DNA of 21,938 nucleotides from Candidatus Zipacnadia bacterium (GCA_029820915.1 JALGUI010000006.1:1-21938), one strand, 5' to 3'; shown: positions 7,125-15,202, counted from the first letter of the stretch. A program made the numbers and translations. Notes: a model not told the origin generated them from the letters alone.

Positions 7125-7689
7125 CCCCGAGTGCGGACGCTCCCCTGTGACGTGGGCTCCTCCACATTTCACGCAGGCTCGTGCCGTCCCCGCTCATCCT
7201 TCTGCGCAGGAACATGACCCCGAGCGCCGACGCGAAGAGCAGCATCGATGCCGGCTCAGGTGTCGCCGCTGTCGTGTCGCCCTCGTAGATGCCATCGCGG
7301 TAGTATGGCGCCGGGCCCTCGGGCGTGCCGTCGGTGCTCCAGTAGGTGAAGTAAGCGTAGTCCTGATTGGGCGCCAGCGTGCCCCGGAGATGGGTCCACG
7401 TCACCGCCGTGGAGGTGTAGGCGGAATCCCAGGCAAGGGGCATGGGGGTCTTGTACGGCTTCGGCGACGCCTCGACTGTGGCCGCCACGATGCCGCTCAT
7501 CTCGCGGATACCGATGTGGCCGCCGCCCTGGATGCGGCTGGTGGGATTGAGGGAGTAGTCCCACCGATAGGCGCCGGCGCCCGTGTCCCACGAGACTCCG
7601 ATCAGAGTCAGGGTGTCGGCCCGAGGGAAGGCCCCCGAACAGAGGAGAAGTGCAACCACGATCGTGGCACGAGCGTTGATCCACCGCAT
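7096..7689 (-). CDS. Small exported PEP-CTERM protein with an extra C-terminal tail
   Basis: The 197-residue product has a signal peptide (about 1-24, VVALLLCSGAFPRA). The secreted region is rich in Tyr, Trp and Thr, as expected for an extracellular beta protein. A PEP-CTERM signal follows: PEP at 144-146, a hydrophobic helix (SMLLFASALGVMFL) and RRR at 162-164. Such proteins are cleaved by exosortase and placed at the cell surface or in extracellular polymer. The frame should end a few residues after the arginines but continues 33 more residues of low-complexity sequence. The end of that tail reaches the glucoamylase relic. The native stop may have been lost when the relic formed. No exosortase gene is visible here. 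The mature body shows no family I recognise. Confidence 0.8.
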   Translation of the reverse strand: MRWINARATIVVALLLCSGAFPRADTLTLIGVSWDTGAGAYRWDYSLNPTSRIQGGGHIGIREMSGIVAATVEASPKPYKTPMPLAWDSAYTSTAVTWTHLRGTLAPNQDYAYFTYWSTDGTPEGPAPYYRDGIYEGDTTAATPEPASMLLFASALGVMFLRRRMSGDGTSLREMWRSPRHRGASALGGGGARSAGD

Positions 7690-8048
7690 GGTGCGCGTCG
7701 CCGCCCTGTGTTTGCGACGCCAGCCATGGTGAATCTACACCACGAAGGCCAGTCCTGTCAACTCATTCTTCAAATTATCGAGCGTATTATGAGATAGTCA
7801 GCTACCCAATCCCTCTCCTTCTGCCATAAGTTCGAGCGGGTAATGACCGCCGCTCGTCGCTATTTTTGAGCCTACTGCGAGCTTATGCGTCCTGAGCCCG
7901 AGTACATGGCCTCCCGGGCTATGATGCCTCTACAGGCAGCCCCCTAGTACGCTGCTTATCCAGCAGCCGACCCCGCCGAACTTGAGCAGATACTGAGATC
8001 GCTTTGCGCCGCAGTCGTCTGGACGGATACAGATGCGTGTCCATCGGG
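7690..8048. other. Non-coding, less GC-rich spacer
   Basis: These 359 bases lie between the PEP-CTERM start and the end of the histidine kinase gene. Apart from the promoter at 7732-7761, I see no convincing gene, tRNA fold, repeat or terminator. The stretch from about 7755 to 7880 holds unusually many A and T bases for this window (for example ATTCTTCAAATTATCG and GCTATTTTTGAG). It could be regulatory DNA or the scar of an old insertion; nothing visible decides. Confidence 0.5.
7732..7761 (-). promoter_or_regulatory. Predicted sigma-70-type promoter for the PEP-CTERM gene
   Basis: On the minus strand, TTGACA (7756-7761) and TAGATT (7732-7737) are 18 bases apart. The -10 lies about 43 bases before the ATG at 7689. 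The flanks are less GC-rich than the rest of the window, as expected at a promoter. Confidence 0.5.
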
Positions 8049-9758
8049 TCAGACGAGCCCCTTGGCCAACTCCCCTTCGGTGTTGGCCTGTACGCGTTGA
8101 CGAACCGCCGCTCGCATCTCAGCCACCACGTCCACCACCGGCAACTCCATGGTGAAGGTCGAGCCCCTGCCGACCTCGCTCTCGACATCAATACGACCGC
8201 CGTGCAGTTCGACGATGCGCTTCACAACATAGAGGCCAAGGCCGGCGCCGCGCTCGTCCTTCTCTCTGTGACGGTCGTCATCGAGCTGCGCGAACTTGTC
8301 GAAGACGAGTTCGATCTTGTCCCGCGCAATCCCCTTGCCCGTGTCGGTGACCGAGATGGTGACCAGCCCATTGCTCCTGCTCGCGGCGAGCAGCACTCTT
8401 CCTCCGGGCTCAGTGTACTTGACGGCGTTCTCGCACAACCTGTGCACTGCGCTCTCCAGTCGCTCGGCGTCCACCGGTATCGATGACAGGTCCCCGCTGA
8501 TCTCACCGTCGAAGGCGATGCCCTTCCTGCTGGCCCTGAGGTCCATGACGCGCCGCACCTTGCGAAGGATTCCCGCCACGTCCGATGGCCTCTTGTGGAG
8601 CTCGAGCTCCGGGTCCTCCAGCGTGGAGATGTTGAGCAACTCCCCGGCGGTCCACACCAGACGCTGTGTCTCAGCTTCGAGCACTTCCGCGAAGCGCGTC
8701 AGCTTCTCTTCACTCAGGCGGTCCGCGAGAGCCGACAGCATGGCAGCCGTGACCTTCAGCGTGGTCAACGGGGACCGTATCTCGTGCGACAACATCGACA
8801 TGCCCTGCTCCCGAGCACGCATGGCAGACTTGAGGGGCGTGATGTCCTGCACAACGACCACGTAGCCGACACATTCCCCGGCCGCAGTGACGAACCGGGT
8901 GGTCGAGACGGTCAGGTCCACCTCGTTGGGTGCGTTCAGGGTGATCTCGCGCGTGGTGTGCATTGGGCCCTGAACTGTCCGCACCACATCCTGCAGAATG
9001 GGAGCGATGGTGCCGGCGGCCGCGCAGTTGACCAGGTCTCGGGCTCGTTCCCCCAGGATCACACTGGGCGACACGCCGGTGAGGCGCTCGAACTGGCGAT
9101 TGGTCACGGTAGTGCGCCCCTCGCTGTCGAGCAGCACCACGGCATCGGAGATGACGCGTACCATCAGCTCGTTTGCCTGGCGTTCGCGCTCCAATACCCG
9201 ACACACCCCGTGCGCGACCCACGCCAGTGCCATAACGGTCAGGAGAAGCCCGGCGAGCTTCCAGGGCCCTACGTCCGAACTGGCCGCCAGCGAGAGGTAG
9301 AGGAGGGTGACTATCGAGGTGACCAGCATCACCGCGATCCGGAGCCGGCTGAACAGGGCTACTGAGAACAGTATCGGAGTGACCAGCAGCGCGGCGAAGG
9401 GACTGTTGAGGCCGCCCGTCCCCGCGATCACGAGGGACAGCCACAAGAGGTCGCCGAGGACTACCACGAGCGCACCGTGCCCCAGCCTCCCCAGTTGGCG
9501 CAACTGCAGCCAGTTGGCCTCAAACCGAGCCCACAGGCTGAGGAATGAGCCAACGAGCAAGCCCATGTACAGCGCGGTCTGGTGCGTGGCCAGTCCCGGG
9601 GCACTCAGGGCGCACACGAGCAGGAGCAGAAGCACGGCAATCCTGACGTTGTCCTCGGCGCGGATGATCGAGAACTCGTAGGGCCGCTCTTCCTCGCGAT
9701 CGGGCGGTGCCTCCGCCCAGACCCATTGCCCGCTTGACAGGATCTCACAGCTTGCCAT
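8049..9758 (-). CDS. Membrane-bound PAS sensor histidine kinase
   Basis: This 569-residue kinase begins with about six membrane segments (roughly 40-57, 61-77, 95-113, 121-137, 141-160 and 166-184) with short loops. That layout suggests sensing in or at the membrane rather than by a large periplasmic domain. A PAS domain follows (about 195-308, SDAVVLLDSEGR ... VVVQDITPLK), then HisKA with His325 in SHEIRSP. The ATPase domain has N444 (CENAVKYTEPGG), G1 DTGKGI (472-477), F-box FDKF (486-489) and G2 GAGLGL (504-509). All residues for autophosphorylation are present. The ATG at 9758 is preceded by GGAG. The likely partner is the OmpR-type regulator encoded just upstream on the same strand, separated by 227 bases. 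Confidence 0.93.
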   Translation of the reverse strand: MASCEILSSGQWVWAEAPPDREEERPYEFSIIRAEDNVRIAVLLLLLVCALSAPGLATHQTALYMGLLVGSFLSLWARFEANWLQLRQLGRLGHGALVVVLGDLLWLSLVIAGTGGLNSPFAALLVTPILFSVALFSRLRIAVMLVTSIVTLLYLSLAASSDVGPWKLAGLLLTVMALAWVAHGVCRVLERERQANELMVRVISDAVVLLDSEGRTTVTNRQFERLTGVSPSVILGERARDLVNCAAAGTIAPILQDVVRTVQGPMHTTREITLNAPNEVDLTVSTTRFVTAAGECVGYVVVVQDITPLKSAMRAREQGMSMLSHEIRSPLTTLKVTAAMLSALADRLSEEKLTRFAEVLEAETQRLVWTAGELLNISTLEDPELELHKRPSDVAGILRKVRRVMDLRASRKGIAFDGEISGDLSSIPVDAERLESAVHRLCENAVKYTEPGGRVLLAASRSNGLVTISVTDTGKGIARDKIELVFDKFAQLDDDRHREKDERGAGLGLYVVKRIVELHGGRIDVESEVGRGSTFTMELPVVDVVAEMRAAVRQRVQANTEGELAKGLV

Positions 9759-9857
9759 TCCCGCTCATCTCCAAGGAGTTCAGGGGCCCCGCTTGTCCAT
9801 CCCTACTTGGCGTCCAGTCGGCGGTCATGGCGTGGCTGCCGGCGTTGCTGTGCGCCA

Positions 9858-9900
9858 GTATACAAGAACTCGAGTCGCGCGCACGTTAGGAGTGCGTTAG
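9858..9900 (-). promoter_or_regulatory. Candidate response-regulator site and -10 element upstream of the kinase gene
   Basis: On the minus strand, two CTAACG copies (9895-9900 and 9884-9889) are spaced exactly 11 bases start to start. They are followed 20 bases later by TATACT (9858-9863). No good -35 hexamer is present at the usual distance. Direct repeats on one DNA face in place of a -35 are the usual layout for OmpR/PhoB-type activators. One such regulator is encoded immediately upstream. Binding is inferred, not seen. Confidence 0.4.
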
Positions 9901-9985
9901 CATCTGCGCAGTACGAATGCGCCCACAGGCGAGTTGCACGCTCTGTCGAGGGGCAAGGCTGGAGATAGTGCCGGGCAGCCTGGAG

Positions 9986-10690
9986 CTAGGGCGAGGACGT
10001 CAACATGTAGCCGTGGCCGGGGACCGTCTTGATGTGGCGGGGAGAGGCGGGGTCGCCTTCGAGCCTGTCGCGCAGCTTCATGATGTGCCAGCGGACGAGA
10101 CCGCTGTCCCCGGTACCGGGAGCATAGCCCCACACCCGCTGCAGCAACTGCTCTGAACTCAGGACCTGTTCCGCATGCACCATCAGGCAAGCCAGCAGGT
10201 CGAACTGGATAGGTGTCAGCGGGACATGCGCCCCTCGGACCGTTGCGTCTCGAGAGGCAGCGTCGAGCACTATCTCTCCCACGCACAGGCACGGCTCGTC
10301 CCCGGCAGGCTGTTCCCCGTCGTGCGCTCTCCGCAGCAGGGCTCGAACGCGCGCGGTCAGCTCCTCGAGGTCAAAGGGCTTCGGGAGATAGTCATCTGCG
10401 CCGGCGTTCAGGCCTCGGACCCGCTCCTCGACTGCATCGCGCTCGGTGAGAAACAGCACGAGGACCGTGCACAGCGTCGCGTCTTCCCGGAGTTGGTGGC
10501 AGACCGCCAGTCCGTCCATCCCGGGCATGTTGATGTCGAGGATCACGAGGTCGGGGCGGACACGCCGGGCGAGGCTTATCGCACGTGCACCGTTGGTGGC
10601 GGTGAAGACTTCGTAGCCCTCCCTGCACAGGCACCGCTCTACCAGTGACAGGACGGCGTGCTCATCATCGACGACCAATATCGTAGCCAC
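9986..10690 (-). CDS. OmpR/PhoB-type DNA-binding response regulator
   Basis: This 234-residue protein has a receiver domain (3-120) with the acidic pair DDE (8-10), phosphoacceptor Asp52 in ILDINMPGMDG, Thr82 and Lys104 in PKPF. A winged-helix effector domain follows (about 137-232, PLTPIQFDLLACLM ... VRWHIMKLRDRLE ... IKTVPGHGYML), which is the OmpR signature. The start codon is GTG at 10690, with GAGGGA about eight bases before it. It lies 51 bases after the hybrid kinase gene and 227 bases before the membrane kinase gene, all on one strand. It may take phosphate from either kinase. Targets are unknown, but a direct repeat before the next gene suggests local control. Confidence 0.94.
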   Translation of the reverse strand: MATILVVDDEHAVLSLVERCLCREGYEVFTATNGARAISLARRVRPDLVILDINMPGMDGLAVCHQLREDATLCTVLVLFLTERDAVEERVRGLNAGADDYLPKPFDLEELTARVRALLRRAHDGEQPAGDEPCLCVGEIVLDAASRDATVRGAHVPLTPIQFDLLACLMVHAEQVLSSEQLLQRVWGYAPGTGDSGLVRWHIMKLRDRLEGDPASPRHIKTVPGHGYMLTSSP

Positions 10691-10741
10691 GTCTTGGGTC
10701 CCTCGCTGCCTCTGATCCGCTCTGTCTGACAGGATCCCGCG

Positions 10742-12715
10742 TCAGTGTGGCGCGTCCAGCATCTCGCGGATCGTAGCGATGAACTCCTGCACCTCAAAGG
10801 GCTTCTGCATGTAGCGCATGCGCTCATCCAGGCGATCGCGAAATGCCAGGGCCCGATCGGTGTACCCGGAAACATAGAGTACGCCGATGTTCGGCATCAT
10901 CTCAGTGACCGTCTCAGCCAGCTCAACCCCGTCCGTGCCGGGCATGACCACGTCCGTGACCAGCAGGTCGATCTGGCCCTCGCCTTGGCGGCACACCTCC
11001 AAGGCGGCGTCAGCGTTCTCAGCCTGGAGGACCGTGTAGCCGAAACGCTGCAGCAGCTCGGCGATCAGGCTGCGAACGACGTCTTCGTCCTCGACGACCA
11101 GTACGGTCTCTGAACCACGGAGATCTGCTCCTGACTCGTGGGGGCTGGGCACGGCTTCCGCCTCCGCCTCGGTCATCGGTACGTAGACCTCTAGTGTGCT
11201 GCCCTCACCGAGTTCGCTGCGGACACACACGTCGCCGCCGGTCTGCCTGACGATGCCGTACACGGTGGACAGGCCCAGACCCGTCCCGCCGCTCCCCTTC
11301 CTGGTCGTGAAGAATGGGTCGAACACCTGTGACTGCGTCACCTCGTCCATGCCGATGCCGGTGTCGCTGACCGCCAACATCACATACGCGCCGGGGGCCA
11401 CGCCGCCGCGAGGACCGGCACGGTCATCATCCAGGATGACGTTGGCCGTCCGGATGCTCAGAGTGCCACCGTCGGGCATGGCGTCTCGGGCGTTCACCGC
11501 CAGGTTCACGATGACCTGCTCAATCTGCGCCGGGTCGGCCTCGACCTGGCCCAGGTGCTCGGACAGAGCAGTCACGATCCTGATGTTCTCGGGGATGATC
11601 CTGCGCAGCATCGGCTCTATGTTCCCGACCATCTCGTTGAGATCGATGACCCGTGGCCGCAGCACCTGCTTGCGACTGAACGCGAGGAGGTGTCGGGTCA
11701 ACTCGGCGGAACGGCGCGCCGCTGTCAGGATGCCCTCGACGAGACGGAGGCGGTCCGGCTCGTCCGCAAGCTCCCGTTGCAGAAGCTGCGCATTGCCGTG
11801 GATGGCGGTGAGCATGTTGTTGAAGTCATGGGCAACGCCCCCCGCGATCTGCCCCATGGCCTCCATCTTCTGGGACTCCAGGAGCTGCGCCTCAAGCTCC
11901 TTGCGTTCACTGATGTCGATGCCGATGGCGCGCAGGCCTACGGCCTTGCCGTTACGGACGATTGGGCTGGAGTCAACGACGATGGCGAACGTCGTGCCGT
12001 CCTTGCGGAGAGCCGTGTACTCGGCGGTGCTCGGGCCTTCGCCCCTCAGGGCCATCTCGATCTCGTCGGCCGCCCTTCCCCGGTCTTCGGGGATAAGCGT
12101 GTCCATGACGTTGACGCCGGCCTCGAGGTCGTCAGGGGTGTAGCCCAATGCAGCGAACGCGTTGCGGTTCACGAGCGTCAGCCGGCCCTGCTCGTCGGTC
12201 TCGAACACCACCTGCGGGAGCAGGTCAGCGAGTTCGCGGAACCTCGCTTCGCTCTCCTCCAGGGCCTGCAGCGCCTGCTTGCGCTCGGAGATGTCCTTGA
12301 TGACCGCGAAGCTGCCGGCGAACTCCCCCTCGGCGTCATACCTCGGCGTGGCCGTCACAAGGGTGTACACAGCCTTGCCCGATCTGGTGACGAGTCGCTG
12401 CTCATACTGACCCTCCTGGCCCGCCGCCCGCCGCGCGAACTCCGAGCGGAAGCCGTCGTGGTCGTCCTCATGGACGAGAGTCAGAGCCGGCCTCCCAAGC
12501 ACCTCAGATTCCGGGCGGTCCAGCATCCGGCAGAACGCCTCGTTGACGTAGGTCACCACGCCCTCACGGTCGGTGATCGCCAGCCCGTCGCCCATCGTCT
12601 CAACCAGCGTGCGGTAGCGCTCCTCGCTCTCAATCAGCGCCTGCAGGGCACCCTCGCCCTCCTCCCGGGTCTCGGCCTCCCCCTCGCCATGCTGGTGACG
12701 CGATGAGCCGGTCAT
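10742..12715 (-). CDS. Cytosolic PAS-PAS hybrid histidine kinase with C-terminal receiver
   Basis: This 657-residue protein has no membrane segment. Domains in order are PAS (about 28-145) and a second PAS (about 153-272, ELADLLPQVVFETDEQG ... IGIDISERKELE). HisKA follows with His296 in GGVAHDFNNMLTAI. The ATPase (about 395-515) has N408, DTGIGM and TGLGLS, and the receiver (about 535-655) has Asp588 in VTDVVMPGTDG and Lys638. The HDFNN form is typical of NtrB-like kinases joined to a receiver. The frame is open upstream to 13066, but that part is low complexity. The ATG at 12715 has GGAGGT nine bases before it and leads into a short Glu-rich helix before the first PAS. It is the first gene of the three-gene minus-strand signalling block. 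Confidence 0.93.
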   Translation of the reverse strand: MTGSSRHQHGEGEAETREEGEGALQALIESEERYRTLVETMGDGLAITDREGVVTYVNEAFCRMLDRPESEVLGRPALTLVHEDDHDGFRSEFARRAAGQEGQYEQRLVTRSGKAVYTLVTATPRYDAEGEFAGSFAVIKDISERKQALQALEESEARFRELADLLPQVVFETDEQGRLTLVNRNAFAALGYTPDDLEAGVNVMDTLIPEDRGRAADEIEMALRGEGPSTAEYTALRKDGTTFAIVVDSSPIVRNGKAVGLRAIGIDISERKELEAQLLESQKMEAMGQIAGGVAHDFNNMLTAIHGNAQLLQRELADEPDRLRLVEGILTAARRSAELTRHLLAFSRKQVLRPRVIDLNEMVGNIEPMLRRIIPENIRIVTALSEHLGQVEADPAQIEQVIVNLAVNARDAMPDGGTLSIRTANVILDDDRAGPRGGVAPGAYVMLAVSDTGIGMDEVTQSQVFDPFFTTRKGSGGTGLGLSTVYGIVRQTGGDVCVRSELGEGSTLEVYVPMTEAEAEAVPSPHESGADLRGSETVLVVEDEDVVRSLIAELLQRFGYTVLQAENADAALEVCRQGEGQIDLLVTDVVMPGTDGVELAETVTEMMPNIGVLYVSGYTDRALAFRDRLDERMRYMQKPFEVQEFIATIREMLDAPH

Positions 12716-12905
12716 GCGCTCGACACCTCCGGAAGCCGCCTCTCGCACAGTGCCCCGGTCAGTTCCACAATGAGCCGGTCTCGGCCTGGGCGCCCCCCGA
12801 GCGTCCGACACCCAGTTGCCTATCGGAAGCGCGTGATCTCGGCGCTCGCCCACGCGCGCGCGACGATGACGACGGCCGCCACCGCCCCCCTCCGCCCCCT
12901 GGCGG
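12716..12905. other. Intergenic spacer without a recognisable element
   Basis: The 190 bases between the lipoprotein gene end and the hybrid kinase start are C-rich on the plus strand. They hold only the GGAGGT ribosome-binding site of the kinase (about 12725-12730). I see no clear promoter or terminator. Confidence 0.4.
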
Positions 12906-14036
12906 TCAGCCTCCCGAGGAGGCGTAGGCCTCGGCGGCGTCGATGAGGAACTGCGCCAGCGCCGGCCCGACGGCCTCATTGGCCGCCTGGTTGGGGTGCG
13001 AATCGGAGTCGTTGTGCGCGCCCTCGTACTCCCAGCGCAGCATGTTGCGCCGCACCAGGCCGTCATCGGCGTGCGACAGCATGTCGAACAGGTCGAAGCA
13101 CACCACGTTCGGGTGGCCGGCCAGGTAGTCGTCGCTCCCCAGCCAGTTGGCGAAGGCGCGGGCGTTATCGGCCTCGGTCAGGTTGGTGGCGAGCCGGTGC
13201 AGTGGCGGCGTGGACATGACCACGAAGAGCCGGTCGGGCCGGGTGTCGAAGAAGTCGCGCATGGCGCGGTACCAGGCCTTGTACTGGGTGAGCGTCGCCT
13301 GACTGCCGACCGCTGACGCCGGGAAACAGGACTTGAAGGCGATGACCTCGTGGTTCGCGAGGATGGCGGTGCGCGCCGCGTTATCGGTGGTCCACAGGGC
13401 GTGCAGGCCGTCGGGATCGGTGTTGTCGCCGGGGATCTGGTAGCTCGTGCCCGTCCACACGCCGGCGGCGTTGCGCAGGCCGTCACCGTTGTAGCCGTGG
13501 TCCCAGAACTCGTAGCCGGTGCCCTGCGTGGCGTTGTGCGCGGCGATGACGCCGCGCATGTCGCCCTCCTCGACGAACCCGCTGCCCGTCGAGTGGTGCA
13601 GGAAGAACAGGTTGGCGAACTCGCCGCCTCCGCCTCCGCCCCCGCCGCCGTCCTCGGTGACCGTGATGTTGCAGCGGGCGACCAGGCCGCCCACGCGCGC
13701 GACCACAGCCCCGCCGCCGGCGCTCGTGGCGTTGAACCGGCAGGTGCACACGGTGGCGCCCACCTCGCCGCCGGGCGTGATAGTGCCGATGCCGCCCTCG
13801 ACGGACCACGTGGCGGTGAAGCCGATGGGATCACCGTTCTGGTCGAAGCCCGAGACCTGGATCTGCCGAGACTGGCCGACCTGCACGGCGGCCTGTGTGG
13901 GCGCGATGGCGAGCGTGGTCAGGGCGGGGATGATGCCGCCGTCCTCGCTCCCGCAGCCGACCATGAGGCCCACGGCCAGCAGGAGACCGACGCCCGCGAC
14001 CACGGCCGCGGCAACGCGACGCGACATGCCCATCAT
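12906..14036 (-). CDS. Lipoprotein with Big-like domain, poly-Gly linker and SGNH-like domain
   Basis: The 376-residue product has a lipoprotein signal ending in LMVGC with Cys28 as the lipidated residue. Residues about 36-127 look like a bacterial Ig-like domain (TTLAIAPTQAAVQVGQSRQIQV...GFTATWSVEGGIGTITPGG) with three Cys (97, 99, 122). Nine Gly (130-138) form a linker. Residues 140-370 resemble an SGNH-type esterase fold: HHSTGSG (147-153) could hold the nucleophile Ser149, and DSDSHPNQAA (343-352) could supply Asp345 and His347. FWDHGYNGDGL (177-187), KSCFPAS (235-241) and VMSTPPLH (273-280) are further conserved-looking blocks. The ATG at 14036 has GGAGGT nine bases before it; MGM starts are equally possible. 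A surface carbohydrate deacetylase or esterase is a guess from the fold. Confidence 0.75.
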   Translation of the reverse strand: MMGMSRRVAAAVVAGVGLLLAVGLMVGCGSEDGGIIPALTTLAIAPTQAAVQVGQSRQIQVSGFDQNGDPIGFTATWSVEGGIGTITPGGEVGATVCTCRFNATSAGGGAVVARVGGLVARCNITVTEDGGGGGGGGGEFANLFFLHHSTGSGFVEEGDMRGVIAAHNATQGTGYEFWDHGYNGDGLRNAAGVWTGTSYQIPGDNTDPDGLHALWTTDNAARTAILANHEVIAFKSCFPASAVGSQATLTQYKAWYRAMRDFFDTRPDRLFVVMSTPPLHRLATNLTEADNARAFANWLGSDDYLAGHPNVVCFDLFDMLSHADDGLVRRNMLRWEYEGAHNDSDSHPNQAANEAVGPALAQFLIDAAEAYASSGG

Positions 14037-14128
14037 GTGCCGAGCACCTCCGAAGCCTCACGTCCGGTGCGGCGCCGATACTACTTTACCCCGACGGGGC
14101 CTGGGACCTTCCCCGACGGCCGCCGCGG

Positions 14129-14156
14129 TTGACACCGGCGCGCCATGCGGTATACG
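14129..14156 (+). promoter_or_regulatory. Predicted sigma-70-type promoter for the PAP2 phosphatase gene
   Basis: TTGACA (14129-14134) and TATACG (14151-14156) are separated by 16 bases. The -10 lies about 52 bases before the ATG at 14209. It sits in the 172-base divergent region shared with the lipoprotein gene, so a regulator bound here could affect both. Confidence 0.55.
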
Positions 14157-14208
14157 GTAGTGCGCAGTCCCCGGCGGCGGCATCTTCGGGCGCACGGAGC
14201 TATCCCGC

Positions 14209-14853
14209 ATGTCCCACGACGCAAGCGCCGCACAGGCGTCCTCCCACAGGCGGCGCAGGACCGCCATCTCGCTGGTGCTTATCGCCGGCGTACTGGCCGT
14301 GATCTACCTGTGCATCCTGTTTGTGGACACGCCTCTGGCCCAGTACAAGCCGGAGGTGCTCAAGCGCCCGATCGTCGAGGTGCTGGAGACCATCGGCTAC
14401 CTGATGGGCGGGTGGAAGCTGGCGCCGGCGATCCTGGCGCTGACGCTCATCGCCGCCGGGGCGCGCTGGCGCAGGCTGTTGCTTACCGTGGTGGTGGCCT
14501 ACCTGATCCGCACGACGGTCGTGGAGTGGCTGAAGTTCCTCACCGGCCGCCCCCGGCCGCGCGCGATGGACGGCGTCACGGCCTTCTATGGCCCGGGCGC
14601 CGAGTACCACTCGTTCCCCTCGGGCCACGCCGCCTTCGCCTTCATGTTCGCCGTCATCGCAGGCGCGTACTTCCCGCGCTGGCGCTGGCTGTGGTACGTA
14701 TGGGCGGCCTACATCTGTGCCATGCGCATGGTGGCGGACGCGCACTTCCTGTCCGACGTGCTGCTCGGTGGCCTGATCGGCGTGCTGACCGGGTCGCTGG
14801 CGCTCTACTGGTGGCCGCCCGGACGCGCCACGCCGGGCGACCACGAGGCCTGA
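14209..14853 (+). CDS. PAP2-family membrane phosphatase
   Basis: This 214-residue integral membrane protein has about six hydrophobic segments and the three-part acid phosphatase signature. Motif 1 is KFLTGRPRP with Lys109 and Arg116, motif 2 is PSGH (137-140), and motif 3 is RMVADAHFLSD with Arg173, His179 and Asp183. The usual Ser before the motif-3 Arg is Met here, a change often tolerated. Such enzymes remove phosphate from lipid phosphates (undecaprenyl diphosphate, phosphatidate, phosphatidylglycerophosphate) on the outer face of the inner membrane. The ATG has GGAG about ten bases upstream and a promoter before that. It stands alone, divergent from the SGNH lipoprotein. A role in lipid-carrier recycling or envelope polymer synthesis is likely but unproven. 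Confidence 0.9.
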   Translation: MSHDASAAQASSHRRRRTAISLVLIAGVLAVIYLCILFVDTPLAQYKPEVLKRPIVEVLETIGYLMGGWKLAPAILALTLIAAGARWRRLLLTVVVAYLIRTTVVEWLKFLTGRPRPRAMDGVTAFYGPGAEYHSFPSGHAAFAFMFAVIAGAYFPRWRWLWYVWAAYICAMRMVADAHFLSDVLLGGLIGVLTGSLALYWWPPGRATPGDHEA

Positions 14854-15002
14854 CCCCACAGGTCGCGGCGTACAGTGACGAGGGTCGCGCCGGGCCTGTC
14901 GCCGTTGCCGTCGCGAACGGCGTGCGGACGAGGTCGTCCGCACCACGGTGCTTGCGGTCGTTTGCCGTTGCCCGGCCGTTCGCCGTTGCCGTGGCCGTTG
15001 TG

Positions 15003-15024
15003 CCCCTCGCGCCCTCGCGAGGGG
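15003..15024. repeat. Perfect nine-base stem-loop
   Basis: CCCCTCGCG (15003-15011) pairs fully with CGCGAGGGG (15016-15024) around the loop CCCT. It is immediately followed by a second hairpin at 15026-15040. Confidence 0.65.
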
Positions 15025-15025
15025 G

Positions 15026-15040
15026 TCGCCCGAAGGGCGA
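15026..15040. repeat. Six-base stem-loop with GAA loop
   Basis: TCGCCC (15026-15031) pairs with GGGCGA (15035-15040) around GAA. It lies one base after the preceding hairpin, making a tandem pair. Confidence 0.55.
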
Positions 15041-15184
15041 CTGTCGTCGGCCGCTGCCCTCATTCGCCCCGCTCCCGCTCTTTCGCCGCCGTCGTCTTTG
15101 CCGTTTGTGGGACAGGCTTCCAGCCCGTCTGCCGTTCGCTGTCCGCCCGGCGAAGGCAACGGCACCTCTAACGGCATTGACAGG

Positions 15185-15202
15185 TCCCGCCCCTGGGCGG
15201 GA
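15185..15202. repeat. Perfect eight-base inverted repeat
   Basis: TCCCGCCC (15185-15192) pairs with GGGCGGGA (15195-15202) around two bases. The same half-sites recur at 15263-15284 with a longer loop and the arms in swapped order. Confidence 0.6.

Noticed and set aside
4730..7150. An 806-residue open frame on the plus strand
   Set aside because: It lies opposite three genes with clear families, has no recognisable domain, and its composition is that of antisense frames in GC-rich DNA.
5753..7165. One 470-residue fusion of glucoamylase-like sequence and the NrpR-like regulator
   Set aside because: A good promoter and ribosome-binding site lie between the parts, the N-terminal part is frameshifted and truncated, and the linker is low complexity. 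The ATG at 6769 is the real start.
7726..7797. A 23-residue open frame on the plus strand
   Set aside because: It has no ribosome-binding site, lies over the minus-strand promoter and resembles nothing.
12716..13066. N-terminal extension of the PAS-PAS hybrid kinase
   Set aside because: It is low complexity and overlaps the lipoprotein gene; GGAGGT sits correctly before the ATG at 12715.
13619..13655. A CCGCCT/CCGCCC tandem repeat as a separate element
   Set aside because: It is the codon run for the poly-Gly linker of the lipoprotein.
15003..15040. An intrinsic terminator for the PAP2 gene
   Set aside because: The stems are strong, but no T-run follows on either strand.
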